From contig NZ_KB913032.1 in assembly GCF_000384215.1 (NCBI RefSeq), forward strand, positions 8,579,605-8,643,604: a stretch of DNA of 64,000 nt, given 5' to 3'. Positions 50,940 through 60,297 of this stretch are shown in pieces. The DNA comes from Amycolatopsis alba DSM 44262. Lineage in GTDB: Bacteria; Actinomycetota; Actinomycetes; Mycobacteriales; Pseudonocardiaceae. The notes beneath the pieces are model-generated. The model saw nothing but the letters and a program-made list of their open reading frames with translations, did no database searches and had not been told where the DNA came from. Position numbers and translations under genes: made by a program. Each line of letters begins with the position of its first letter. The stretch's first letter is position 1.

Positions 50940-52271
50940 TCAGCGGGTGGCGACAACGGGGTCGGCGGTGTCGGCGGTGTCGGCGTCCGACGTCGGCTGC
51001 GGCGGCACCTCGGGGGTCTCGCCGCGATGGGCGAGGATGTCCTGCAGGATGTCGTTGGCACGCGGGGCGAGGACGCTCAGCAACGAGTCCGCGATCCCGT
51101 GCGTCGCTTCGTTGACGCCCTGGAGGTACACGGCCGCGGTGGCGGGCTGGTCGATCTCCAGCCGGTAGTCGCGGGTCACCTTGATCTCCGAGAGTCCGAT
51201 CGATTTGGCGATCTCCTGGACCATCCTCGGCATCTCCGGGGAGAAACCGGTGCCGAGCAGGACGAGATCGGTGCGCAGTTCCTGGGTCTCGCCGGTGCGC
51301 CGGTCGGTCAGTTCCAGCACGATCTCGTCACCCTCGTCGCGGGCGTCCGTGATGTCGCTCATCGTGACCATGTTCAGCCGGGAACGACCGGAAAGACGGT
51401 CCAGGTAGATCGAGCGGTAGAGCGCGTCCATCGTGCCCGGCGCCAGCCCGGAGTAGTTGGTGTGGTGCATCTCCTTGAGCATCTGCTCACGCGCTTCCGG
51501 TCGCGCGTCGAAGAATTTGTCCACATGGGACGGGAAGAACAGCTCGTTGTTGAACTTGCTGCTCTCGTAGTAGTTCAGGCCGATCGAGCGCATCACCATG
51601 GTCGGCTTGCATTCGGGCAGGTCCCGCTGCACCGCGCCGAACAGCTCCGCCGCGCTCTGCCCGGCGCCGATCACCGCGACACGGTACGGAAGGTCCTTGC
51701 GCAGCTTGGCGATCCTCGGCAGATACTGAGTACTGTGGATGACGCGGTCCTGATCCACCGTCCGGAGCAGGTCGGGGATCCGCGCGTCCCGGCCGGCGCC
51801 GACCACCAGGTACCGGCTGCGGATCGTCTCGCCGTCGGCGACCCTGGTGTCCCAGCCGGTCAGCGTCCCGTCCGTCCACACGGGAGTGATGTCGAGGCAT
51901 TCCCGGCCACGCTGCAGATCCACCAGTGAAAGCGAATCGGCCGTCCACTTGAGATAGTCGGCGAGCTCGACCCGGTACGGGACGAAGCTGCCCATGTTCA
52001 CGAACTCGTTGAGCCGGTTCGTCGCGTGCAGGTAGTTGAGGAACGAGAAGCGGCTGCGCGGGTTGCGCAGGGTCACCAGGTCCTTGAGGAACGAGACCTG
52101 CGACAGCGCCTCCGGCAGCAGCATGCCCCGCTGCCAGGAGACCTCCTCGTCGCGTTCGAGCAGGACCGAATCGCGGGCCAGGCCGGGCGCGAGCTCCTCG
52201 AGCGCCACGGCGAGTGCCAGGTTGGACGGTCCTGCTCCGACTGCGAGAAGCTCGACATCACGGTTCGCCAT
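50940..52271 (-). CDS. L-lysine N6-monooxygenase
   Basis: 443 residues, flavin N-hydroxylase family (IucD/SidA/PvdA). FAD motif LAVGAGPSNLALAVAL, substrate region WQRGMLLPEALSQVSFLKDLV and FSFLNYL, NADPH motif VAVIGAGQSAAELFGAV, NNELFFPSHVDKFF and the closing LLGTGFSP. In this context it makes N6-hydroxylysine for the hydrazine synthetase; ornithine is the alternative substrate for the family. The C-terminal tail is Thr/Ala/Asp-rich with a short repeat (DTADTAD) from tandem GTCGGCGGT units. Placed 23 bases before the cupin gene. Confidence 0.92.
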   Translation of the reverse strand: MANRDVELLAVGAGPSNLALAVALEELAPGLARDSVLLERDEEVSWQRGMLLPEALSQVSFLKDLVTLRNPRSRFSFLNYLHATNRLNEFVNMGSFVPYRVELADYLKWTADSLSLVDLQRGRECLDITPVWTDGTLTGWDTRVADGETIRSRYLVVGAGRDARIPDLLRTVDQDRVIHSTQYLPRIAKLRKDLPYRVAVIGAGQSAAELFGAVQRDLPECKPTMVMRSIGLNYYESSKFNNELFFPSHVDKFFDARPEAREQMLKEMHHTNYSGLAPGTMDALYRSIYLDRLSGRSRLNMVTMSDITDARDEGDEIVLELTDRRTGETQELRTDLVLLGTGFSPEMPRMVQEIAKSIGLSEIKVTRDYRLEIDQPATAAVYLQGVNEATHGIADSLLSVLAPRANDILQDILAHRGETPEVPPQPTSDADTADTADPVVATR

Positions 52272-52324
52272 TTGTTTGCTCCGCCATCGTTGTGAGTGCT
52301 TGGAAGGTGTTCTGCGGTGCCCGG

Positions 52325-53581
52325 TCAGCCACCGGCGGCCACCGAGGGCAGCAGGGGGTGCGCGGTCAGCCGGACCTGGGCCATGGCCTTGTCCAGCACC
52401 ACCTCACAGTCGTCGGGATCACGGCCCGCGCAGATCACGTACGCGTGCCGCGAGATGAACTCCGCCGGCGGCAGCCGCATCCGCGCCCCCGGCTCGACGA
52501 GCGCGTCGGCGGTGAGAATCCCGTTGTCCCGCATGGAACCCGGCACGGACACGGACTCGACGACACAGTCCTGCTTCGGATAACCGAACCGCACCCCGAC
52601 CCACCGCGGCTCGGCCTCGTGCGGGATGTGCGGATGCAGGCCGAGCGCGACGTCGACCGCGGCCGCGCCAGGGTCGATCCCGGTCGCGAACCGGGCGAGC
52701 AACGGGATCAGATCCCCGCCGAGCCTGCCGTTGATCTCCACGATCACCGGTCCGCGCTCGGTGAGCTTGAGTTCGGTGTGGGTGATGCCGTACCGGAAGT
52801 CGATCGCGCTGTGCGCGCGGGCCAGCGTCGAGCGGAGCGCCGGGTCCGCGAGCAGCTCGTCCGCGGAGCTCACCAGATGGCCGAGTTCCTCGAAGTACGG
52901 GTGCATGCCGACCGTCTTGTGCGCCACGAACATCGGCGTGTACTCACCGTCCACGACGGCACCGTCCACACTGATCTCGGGTCCGGTCAGGTACTCCTCG
53001 ACCAGCGCCCCGCCCTGGTAGGCGGGAGAGCCACCGAAGCTGGCGTCCTCCGCGGTCCGGAACGCCTTCCGCACCGCCTCGCCGTCTTCCGCGAAACTGA
53101 CGCCGATGCTGGCCCCGCCCCCGCGCGGCTTGACCACGACCGGATACCCGATCCGGTCGGCCACCCGGACCGCCTGCTCCTCGTCGTGCACGAACCCGAA
53201 GTCCGGCTGCGCGACCCCGGCCGCGGTGAGCGTCCGCCGGTTGAGCCACTTGTCCCGGCACCCCTCGATCGCGGAGATCCCCGCACCCGGCAGGCCGAGC
53301 TCGTCCGCGACGTGCGCCGCGGTGACGATCAGCGCCTCGTCCCACGACACCACGCCGAGCACCGGCGTCTTCGCGTTCACCGCGCGGGCCGCGGCCAGTA
53401 CGGCGTCACGATCCTGCAGGTCCAGCACCGTGGCGCCGGTGATGTAGCGCTCCTGCCAGGTCGGTTCGGCCCCGTTGAACAGCCACAAGGGATGCCGGTG
53501 CCCGGCCGACGCCAACAGGTACTCCCGGTACGGCCGCATCCCGCAGCCGATCACCAGGACAACACCCTCCGCTGAGCTCAT
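52325..53581 (-). CDS. ATP-grasp ligase 3
   Basis: 418 residues from ATG 53581, directly behind GGGAGAGGGA; longer starts would run through the promoter. ATP-grasp fold: WLNRRTLTAAGVAQPDFGFV, YPVVVKPRGGGASIGVSF, ALVEEYLTGPEISVDGAVV, THTELKLTERGPVIVEINGRLGGDLI. Close in style to the L-amino-acid ligases (BacD/DdaF type). First gene of the right operon, 56 bases after the bipartite element. Expected to form an amide or hydrazide between pathway amino acids. Confidence 0.88.
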   Translation of the reverse strand: MSSAEGVVLVIGCGMRPYREYLLASAGHRHPLWLFNGAEPTWQERYITGATVLDLQDRDAVLAAARAVNAKTPVLGVVSWDEALIVTAAHVADELGLPGAGISAIEGCRDKWLNRRTLTAAGVAQPDFGFVHDEEQAVRVADRIGYPVVVKPRGGGASIGVSFAEDGEAVRKAFRTAEDASFGGSPAYQGGALVEEYLTGPEISVDGAVVDGEYTPMFVAHKTVGMHPYFEELGHLVSSADELLADPALRSTLARAHSAIDFRYGITHTELKLTERGPVIVEINGRLGGDLIPLLARFATGIDPGAAAVDVALGLHPHIPHEAEPRWVGVRFGYPKQDCVVESVSVPGSMRDNGILTADALVEPGARMRLPPAEFISRHAYVICAGRDPDDCEVVLDKAMAQVRLTAHPLLPSVAAGG

Positions 53582-53636
53582 TCCCTCTCCCCACCAGCCC
53601 GTCGCTTCGTCGCGGGCTACTACATCTCGGGGATTG

Positions 53637-53673
53637 GTTGACCGGAACCCTTGATTCACACAGAACAATCAAC
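53637..53673 (-). promoter_or_regulatory. cluster promoter/operator element, copy 2
   Basis: Plus-strand GTTGACCGGAA, 15 bases, GAACAATCAAC. Both 11-base blocks are identical to those at 37222-37257; spacers differ in sequence and by one base. Located 56 bases upstream of ATP-grasp 3, first gene of the right operon. An inner TTGATT/AATCAA repeat (53651-53672) is present only in this copy. Confidence 0.65.
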
Positions 53674-53857
53674 GAGATGCGTGGCGGGGTGACGGGTGGT
53701 ATGCGGATGGCGTTGCCGTCCCGACGGCCGGGAGTGGCCTTCCTGAGTCACGGCCCGACCGATCATCGGCCGCCGACTGCTCGAACTGGGATGACATTCA
53801 TTGATCTACCGTTCACCCTTAAGTGGGAATTACACATTCTCACGACTACTTAAAAGT

Positions 53858-53873
53858 ACGAACACCTGTTCGA
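53858..53873 (+). promoter_or_regulatory. SOS (LexA) box
   Basis: ACGAACACCTGTTCGA matches the actinobacterial LexA box (TCGAAC-N4-GTTCGA) at 11 of 12 defined positions. It lies 24 bases before the HNH gene start, with TATCAT as a possible -10 between, so the gene should be induced by DNA damage. Confidence 0.8.
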
Positions 53874-53896
53874 TAGATATCTGGTATCATTAAGGT

Positions 53897-55150
53897 GTGT
53901 CCGAGACCTTTCTTCCCGAGTTGCCGCAGGAGTTGTGGCGTGCCGGCAAGCTGGAGCTTGCGCATGGTGTGCGGCAGTTCTTGCAGGTGATGCGGGTCGC
54001 CTGCGCCGGCCTGGGGCGGTATCTGGCGGAGGTGGAGTCTCGGGGCGCGAAAGACCTGTACGGCTATGGGTCGACGATTACGTGGTTTGCTGATGTGGCG
54101 GGGTTGTCGTTTGGTGAGGCGCGGTCGGTGGTGAATCAGGCGATCGCGTTGAACCCGACGCGGGCGTTGGATGGCAGTGAGGTTGCGGCGTTCGCGCCCG
54201 CCACTGCCGCTGTGGCGGCGGAAGGGCTGGTCGGGCACGAGCGGATCCAGCAGATCCTGGACATCCTGGGGAGAATCCCTGCGGATACGTCTGCCGAGGA
54301 TCGGGAGTGTGCGGAGAAGATCCTCGCGACCCTCGCTCGTGACGCCGGGCCTCGGCAGCTGGCGAAGGCCGAGCAGGACCTGCTCGGCTGGCTCGACCCC
54401 GACGGCAACGAGCCCAAGGATCCCGAACCTGCCGAGCCTCGCCGCGAGGTCACCCTGGAACGCCGCAAAGACGGCTTCTGGAAGCTGAACGGGTTGCTGG
54501 ATGACGAGCTCGGGGCCCGGACGGCGGCCGCGCTGGAGGCGTACGCGACACCGCGCCCGGTGGACGAGTTCGGCCAGGCGGATCTGCGGACCAAACCCGA
54601 ACGCCAGGGTGACGCCTGGGCCGAACTTCTCGACCTCGCGATCGCCTGCCCGGACCAGCCCGGCACCAGCGGCTACCGCACCCTCGTGCACGTCACCATC
54701 GGACTCGACGAACTCAAAACCGGTCTCGGGACCGCCTGCCTGGACTCCGTCGGCACCATGACCGCCCGCGACGCCCGCATGGCCGCCTGCGACTGCCTCA
54801 TGCTCCCCGTCGTGCTGAACGCCGCCGGAGAACCCCTCGACCTAGGACGGCTGAGACGGTTCGTCACACCAGGTCAACGCCGGGCGCTGAACATCCGCGA
54901 CGGAGGCTGCGCGTTCCCCGGTTGTCATCGAAGACCCAAGAACTGCCATGCCCACCATATTGATCACTGGGCAGACGGCGGACCGACCGACCTCCGCAAT
55001 CTGGTGCTGCTGTGTGGATTCCATCACCGGCTGATCCATCATGGTGATTGGGAAGTCCGGATGGCTCCCGATGGGTTACCGGAGTTCATCCCGCCCCAAT
55101 ACTTGGACCCGCTCCGAAGAACCCGGCGCAACACCCTCCACCACACCTGA
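53897..55150 (+). CDS. DUF222-HNH endonuclease (REP13E12 type)
   Basis: 417 residues from a GTG start close behind the SOS box. An N-terminal DUF222 helical domain (about 10-300; WFADVAGLSFGEARSVVNQA) is followed by a C-terminal HNH nuclease with zinc Cys: GGCAFPGCHRRPKNCHAHHI, DHWADGGPTDLRNLVLLCGFHHRLIH. All HNH residues are present. The 13E12 family is repeated in mycobacterial and other actinobacterial genomes, and several members are SOS-induced. The first third has lower GC and more T/G-ending codons than its neighbours, hinting at transfer. Ends at a strong hairpin. Confidence 0.92.
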   Translation: MSETFLPELPQELWRAGKLELAHGVRQFLQVMRVACAGLGRYLAEVESRGAKDLYGYGSTITWFADVAGLSFGEARSVVNQAIALNPTRALDGSEVAAFAPATAAVAAEGLVGHERIQQILDILGRIPADTSAEDRECAEKILATLARDAGPRQLAKAEQDLLGWLDPDGNEPKDPEPAEPRREVTLERRKDGFWKLNGLLDDELGARTAAALEAYATPRPVDEFGQADLRTKPERQGDAWAELLDLAIACPDQPGTSGYRTLVHVTIGLDELKTGLGTACLDSVGTMTARDARMAACDCLMLPVVLNAAGEPLDLGRLRRFVTPGQRRALNIRDGGCAFPGCHRRPKNCHAHHIDHWADGGPTDLRNLVLLCGFHHRLIHHGDWEVRMAPDGLPEFIPPQYLDPLRRTRRNTLHHT

Positions 55151-55536
55151 ACCCCGCACGACCCCGAGGAGCCCGCCGGCCACACCGGCGACGGGCCCCT
55201 CACCATGCCCACAGACCGGCAAGTCACCGGAACCAGGGTGACAATCCGCAAAGTCCCCGCGTGACCGGTCCGGTCACGAAGAGGTGTGGAAACAGGGACG
55301 TTGAACGTCCCTGTTTCCACACACCCCTCACCCCGAGCTACACCTCGCGCGCAGCGGCTCACACAGGGTTTCGCCCGCTTCGGTGAGCGCGCACTCGACC
55401 CGGATCGACACTTCCGGCCAGCCAGTGCCACGCACAAGACCATCCCGTTCGAGCCCGCGAAGGCCCAACGTCCCGGATTTCGAAGGAAGGCGACTCGTGT
55501 CTCGCATTACTGTCATCGGCCACTGAGCGCGCCGGC
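55151..55536. other. intergenic region with hairpins
   Basis: 386 bases between the convergent HNH and lipoprotein genes. It holds a small palindrome GTGACCGGTCCGGTCAC (55261-55277) and the strong terminator at 55284. The rest shows no credible gene. Confidence 0.55.
55284..55322. terminator. strong terminator hairpin
   Basis: GTGTGGAAACAGGGACGTT paired perfectly with AACGTCCCTGTTTCCACAC: 19-base arms separated by a single G, about 130 bases past the HNH stop. Serves both convergent genes. Confidence 0.7.
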
Positions 55537-55881
55537 CTAGTTCCGGTTCCCGTAGGACTGTTCGCACGGATACCCGTCGCGGTCGGCGTCCCAGCTCAGC
55601 GGGCGCCCCGCGTTCACCCAGGCGCTGTACGCGTACGTGTACGAGAATCCTTCGGCGAGAAGGCGCTGACACGACGTGAGTGAAGGTGCCCGCGTGACCG
55701 TCACCGGCGGCTCCGCCACGACCACCGAGGTGGCAGGCGGCGCGACGATCGCGGTGGTCGTCGACGGCGGCACGATCTCCCGCACCACGGTGACCGGTGT
55801 CCCGGCGGTCGTCGTCCCGCAGCCACCCAGTACCGCGGCGGCGCCCGCCGATGCCAGCAGTACCGCGACCATTCTGTTCAT
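55537..55881 (-). CDS. lipoprotein with Excalibur calcium-binding motif
   Basis: 114 residues from ATG 55881 (GGGAGGCGAGAAC upstream). Lipoprotein signal with lipobox LGGC (Cys about residue 21), a Thr/Val/Pro-rich linker, then an Excalibur-like domain with paired Cys (TSCQRLLAEGFSYTYAYSAW, DADRDGYPCEQ), the D-x-D-x-D-G calcium loop. Such proteins sit on the cell surface; the role is unknown. An unusual hairpin lies 14 bases upstream of its start. Confidence 0.82.
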   Translation of the reverse strand: MNRMVAVLLASAGAAAVLGGCGTTTAGTPVTVVREIVPPSTTTAIVAPPATSVVVAEPPVTVTRAPSLTSCQRLLAEGFSYTYAYSAWVNAGRPLSWDADRDGYPCEQSYGNRN

Positions 55882-55894
55882 GTTCTCGCCTCCC

Positions 55895-55939
55895 GGTGAA
55901 ACCGCCGAATCCTCACGAGAGGAGAACGGCGGTTTCACC
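55895..55939. other. hairpin in lipoprotein leader
   Basis: GGTGAAACCGCCG / CGGCGGTTTCACC, 13-base perfect arms with an inner CCTC/GAGG stem, directly before the ribosome binding site of the lipoprotein gene. It could be a leader control element or a terminator from upstream transcription. Confidence 0.5.
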
Positions 55940-56025
55940 GGCGGCATCACAGGTTCGGCGCGATCGGAGCCCCAAGTCCCCGGAAGTCGGGAGCTTCGGC
56001 ACGGATCGGGCAGGGCCGGAAGACC

Positions 56026-56433
56026 CTAGGACTGGACGACGTTCACCATCCAGGAGATACCGAACTTGTCCGTGCAGGCACCGAATTCATCGCCCCACAT
56101 CTGCTTTTCGAACGGGACCGAAACAGCACCCTCGGCGGACAGTTTCTCCCAGTATCCGCGCAATTCCTCACCGTCGTCACCACTGAGGCTGACCGACAGG
56201 TTGGTGCCCGGCTTGTGCTCCATTCCCGGCGGCGTGTCCGACGCCATGATCGTGTAGCCGCTCGGCGAATCGAGCTGACTGTGCATGATCTGGTTCTCCA
56301 CCGGCGAACCCGCCATACCGGACTCGCCGAACGTATTCAGCGTCAGCTCTCCGCCGAACACCGACTTGTAGAACTCCATGGCCTGCCGGGCGTCGCCGGC
56401 GAAGCTGATGTAAGGATTGAGTCGGGAAGCCAC
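56026..56433 (-). CDS. PhnB-type VOC protein
   Basis: 135 residues from GTG 56433, behind AAGGAG. PhnB/YjdN branch of the VOC superfamily: LNPYISFAGDARQAMEFYKSVFGGE, QIMHSQLDSPSGYTIMASD, and the characteristic end QMWGDEFGACTDKFGISWMV. A small soluble dimer of unknown substrate; wrongly called demethylubiquinone methyltransferase in many databases. Confidence 0.87.
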   Translation of the reverse strand: MASRLNPYISFAGDARQAMEFYKSVFGGELTLNTFGESGMAGSPVENQIMHSQLDSPSGYTIMASDTPPGMEHKPGTNLSVSLSGDDGEELRGYWEKLSAEGAVSVPFEKQMWGDEFGACTDKFGISWMVNVVQS

Positions 56434-56618
56434 TGGAAACGCTCCTTCTGGTCGGGTCACGAGCATCCTGGCAGACCCCACCCGGCGCGACAACGACTGG
56501 ACCACGGCCGGGTGAATCCCGAAATTCAACGCCGTGCACCGAATGCGGTGAGCGATTTCCCCAATGCGCTCCGATGACCGACGTAGCCGTGTCGTGTATG
56601 CCGCTTTAGTGTCGTCCT

Positions 56619-56856
56619 ATGCCCGCATTCCGGATCCACCCCGCGACGGCAGACCGGTTCGGCGACGTCCAGGCGGGCCATCGCCGGCAGGGTGGCGCGC
56701 ACGCGCTGCTGGACGGGGCGATCTCCTACGCCCGGTCACACGGCGACCCATGTCGGGACGGTCGGGCTGTTCGCCGCCGCGGGTTTCGAGCTCATCGAGG
56801 AGACCAAAGCGCGTTCGGACCGGCGACCGCGCTGGCTGATGCGCCTCGACCTGTGA
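56619..56856 (+). pseudogene. decayed GNAT acetyltransferase
   Basis: Begins as an intact gene (MPAFRIHPATADRFGDVQ), jumps directly to the acetyl-CoA loop AGHRRQGGAHALLDGAISYARSHG, then loses frame. The family C-terminus GTVGLFAAAGFELIEETKAR continues in another frame to a TGA at 56854-56856. Relatives are about 190 residues; this has about 79, so at least one large internal deletion (roughly 90 residues) and a second shift have occurred. It cannot make a working enzyme. Ends one base before the groEL stop on the other strand. Confidence 0.75.
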
Positions 56857-56857
56857 G

Positions 56858-58576
<1,719 letters not shown>

Positions 58577-59602
58577 TCAGGGGGTGAGGATCGCGCGGCC
58601 GCGGACCCGGCCGTGGCCGAGATCGGCGAGGGCGTCGAGCGCCGCGTCCAGCGGGTACTTCCTGGTGTGCAGGGTGACCCGGCCGGTCTGGGCCAGCACC
58701 ATCAGTTCGGCGAGGTCGTTGTAGGTGCCGACCAGGTTGCCGATCACGTTGCGTTCGGTGGAGATCAGGTCGATCGCCGGGATCTCGAGCTTGCCGCCGT
58801 AGCCGATCACGAACTGCGAACCGGCGCGGCGGGTCATCGCGAACGTGTCCTGCTGCGCGCCCTGTTCGGCCACGAAGTCCAGGACGACCTCCGCGCCGTC
58901 GCCGCCGGTGAGGTCCAGTACGGCTTCGACGTGCTTCCCGTCGGCGAGGACGGTGTGATCGGCGCCGAGCATCGCCGCCAGGTCCAGGGCTTCGGGGTTG
59001 CGATCGATCACCACGACGGTGGTCGCGGTCAGCGCGCGCAGTGACTGGATGCCGATGTGCCCGAGCCCGCCGGCGCCGTTCACCACGCACACCGTGCCCG
59101 GCGGCAGCAAGGGGACCGCCTTGCGGACCGCGTGGTAGGCGGTGATCCCGGCGTCGGCCAGCGCGGCGACGTCCTCGGGCCGCGTCTCCGGATCGAGTTT
59201 GATACACGCCCTCGCCGACGTCAGCAGGTACTCCGCCATCCCGCCGTCGGTGGTGATACCGGGGAATGTCCCGTCAGAACAGTGCATGTCGTCACCGGCG
59301 CGGCAGGCGCGGCACAGCCCGCAGGTCGGCGTCGGATGCAGGATGACGGTGTCGCCGACCTCCACACTGGACACGGCGGAGCCGACTTCGTGCACCCAGC
59401 CCGCGTTCTCGTGCCCGATCGTGTAAGGCAGGGTGACGCCGGACTTCTCCGCCCACTGTTCCTCGATGATGTGCAGATCGGTGCGGCACACCCCGGCGCC
59501 GCCGATCTTCACCACCACGTCGAACGGGCCGGTGGCGCGGGGTTCCGGGACCTCCTCGACGACGGGCCGCCGATGATAGGCGTGCAGGCGAACCGCTTTC
59601 AT
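58577..59602 (-). CDS. zinc-dependent alcohol dehydrogenase
   Basis: 341 residues, medium-chain Zn-ADH. Catalytic zinc region GVCRTDLHIIEEQW and GHENAGWVHEVGS; structural zinc Cys HPTPTCGLCRACRAGDDMHC; NAD fold VVNGAGGLGHIGIQSLRAL with Asp in VVIDRNPEAL. In this operon it should oxidise the alcohol made by the monooxygenase (for example 2-propanol to acetone). The ATG overlaps the stop of the preceding gene (ATGA). Confidence 0.9.
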   Translation of the reverse strand: MKAVRLHAYHRRPVVEEVPEPRATGPFDVVVKIGGAGVCRTDLHIIEEQWAEKSGVTLPYTIGHENAGWVHEVGSAVSSVEVGDTVILHPTPTCGLCRACRAGDDMHCSDGTFPGITTDGGMAEYLLTSARACIKLDPETRPEDVAALADAGITAYHAVRKAVPLLPPGTVCVVNGAGGLGHIGIQSLRALTATTVVVIDRNPEALDLAAMLGADHTVLADGKHVEAVLDLTGGDGAEVVLDFVAEQGAQQDTFAMTRRAGSQFVIGYGGKLEIPAIDLISTERNVIGNLVGTYNDLAELMVLAQTGRVTLHTRKYPLDAALDALADLGHGRVRGRAILTP

Positions 59603-60297
59603 CCCGTGTTCTCCTCACCTCGGGCCTGCGGGTACCGCACGCGCAGCATGCCGCGGCACACGCCGGAATTGGCCTCCATGCTGGTCCTCGTGAGCCGGGC
59701 GAAGGCGAGATGCCGCTTCGCCTCCGACGGCGTGATCGGCAGTGCCGTCACCGGGTCGAGCAGCAGGGCGTCTTCGTCGCCGTCGGGCAGGCACAGTTCG
59801 CTCCGGCGGCGCCGCAACCGGTCGAGGTCGGGTCCCGCCGGGACGTCGCCCAGGGTGAGTCCGGGCAGCCGGGCGGCGTCGGCACCGTTGGCGAGCAACG
59901 CCCGGCATACCCGGTCGGTTCCGGCGAGCACGGCCTTGCGGACGAAATCGGCCCGCAGTCCGTCCAGTTCGCCGGCCGCCTCCCCGTCGAACGACGCTTC
60001 GAAGCCTTCGCGCGCCGCCACCCCGTGATTGATGGCGTCGGCGGCGAAATGGTCGAGCAGGACCACTTCCACCCCGGTCACTCCCCTCGTCCCCGCCACC
60101 GCGTCGTAGGTGTCGGCGACCATGAGGAACGCGAAGTTGGGCGCGCAGAAGTACGTGGGCAGCCGCAGTTCCACCCGCACCCGGCCCGCCGGATCGACCT
60201 CGCACCGGGCCACGAAACCGAGGTCCGGCAACGGCTCGTCCAGCTCCGGATCCCGCACGGTGCGCAGGGCGGACCAGACCGCCGCCATGACGGTCAT
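59599..60297 (-). CDS. MIP18/DUF59-type protein of monooxygenase operons
   Basis: 232 residues. N-terminal DUF59 (iron-sulfur assembly-like) domain: ALRTVRDPELDEPLPDLGFV, VRVELRLPTYFCAPNFAFLM with the family's Cys; C-terminal region specific to this operon type, ending GVCRGMLRVRYPQARG. Standard accessory gene in propane monooxygenase loci, presumably helping load iron into the hydroxylase. Coupled by ATGA to the amidohydrolase upstream. Confidence 0.83.
   Translation of the reverse strand: MTVMAAVWSALRTVRDPELDEPLPDLGFVARCEVDPAGRVRVELRLPTYFCAPNFAFLMVADTYDAVAGTRGVTGVEVVLLDHFAADAINHGVAAREGFEASFDGEAAGELDGLRADFVRKAVLAGTDRVCRALLANGADAARLPGLTLGDVPAGPDLDRLRRRRSELCLPDGDEDALLLDPVTALPITPSEAKRHLAFARLTRTSMEANSGVCRGMLRVRYPQARGEENTG

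Noticed and set aside
50940..52271. Siderophore (hydroxamate) cluster based on the N-hydroxylase
   Set aside because: No IucA/C-type synthetase, NRPS, acyltransferase for N-hydroxylysine or iron uptake genes are present.
53582..53896. Mobile element boundary at the cluster's right end
   Set aside because: The HNH gene is of a mobile-like family, but no terminal repeats, target duplications or integrase were found.
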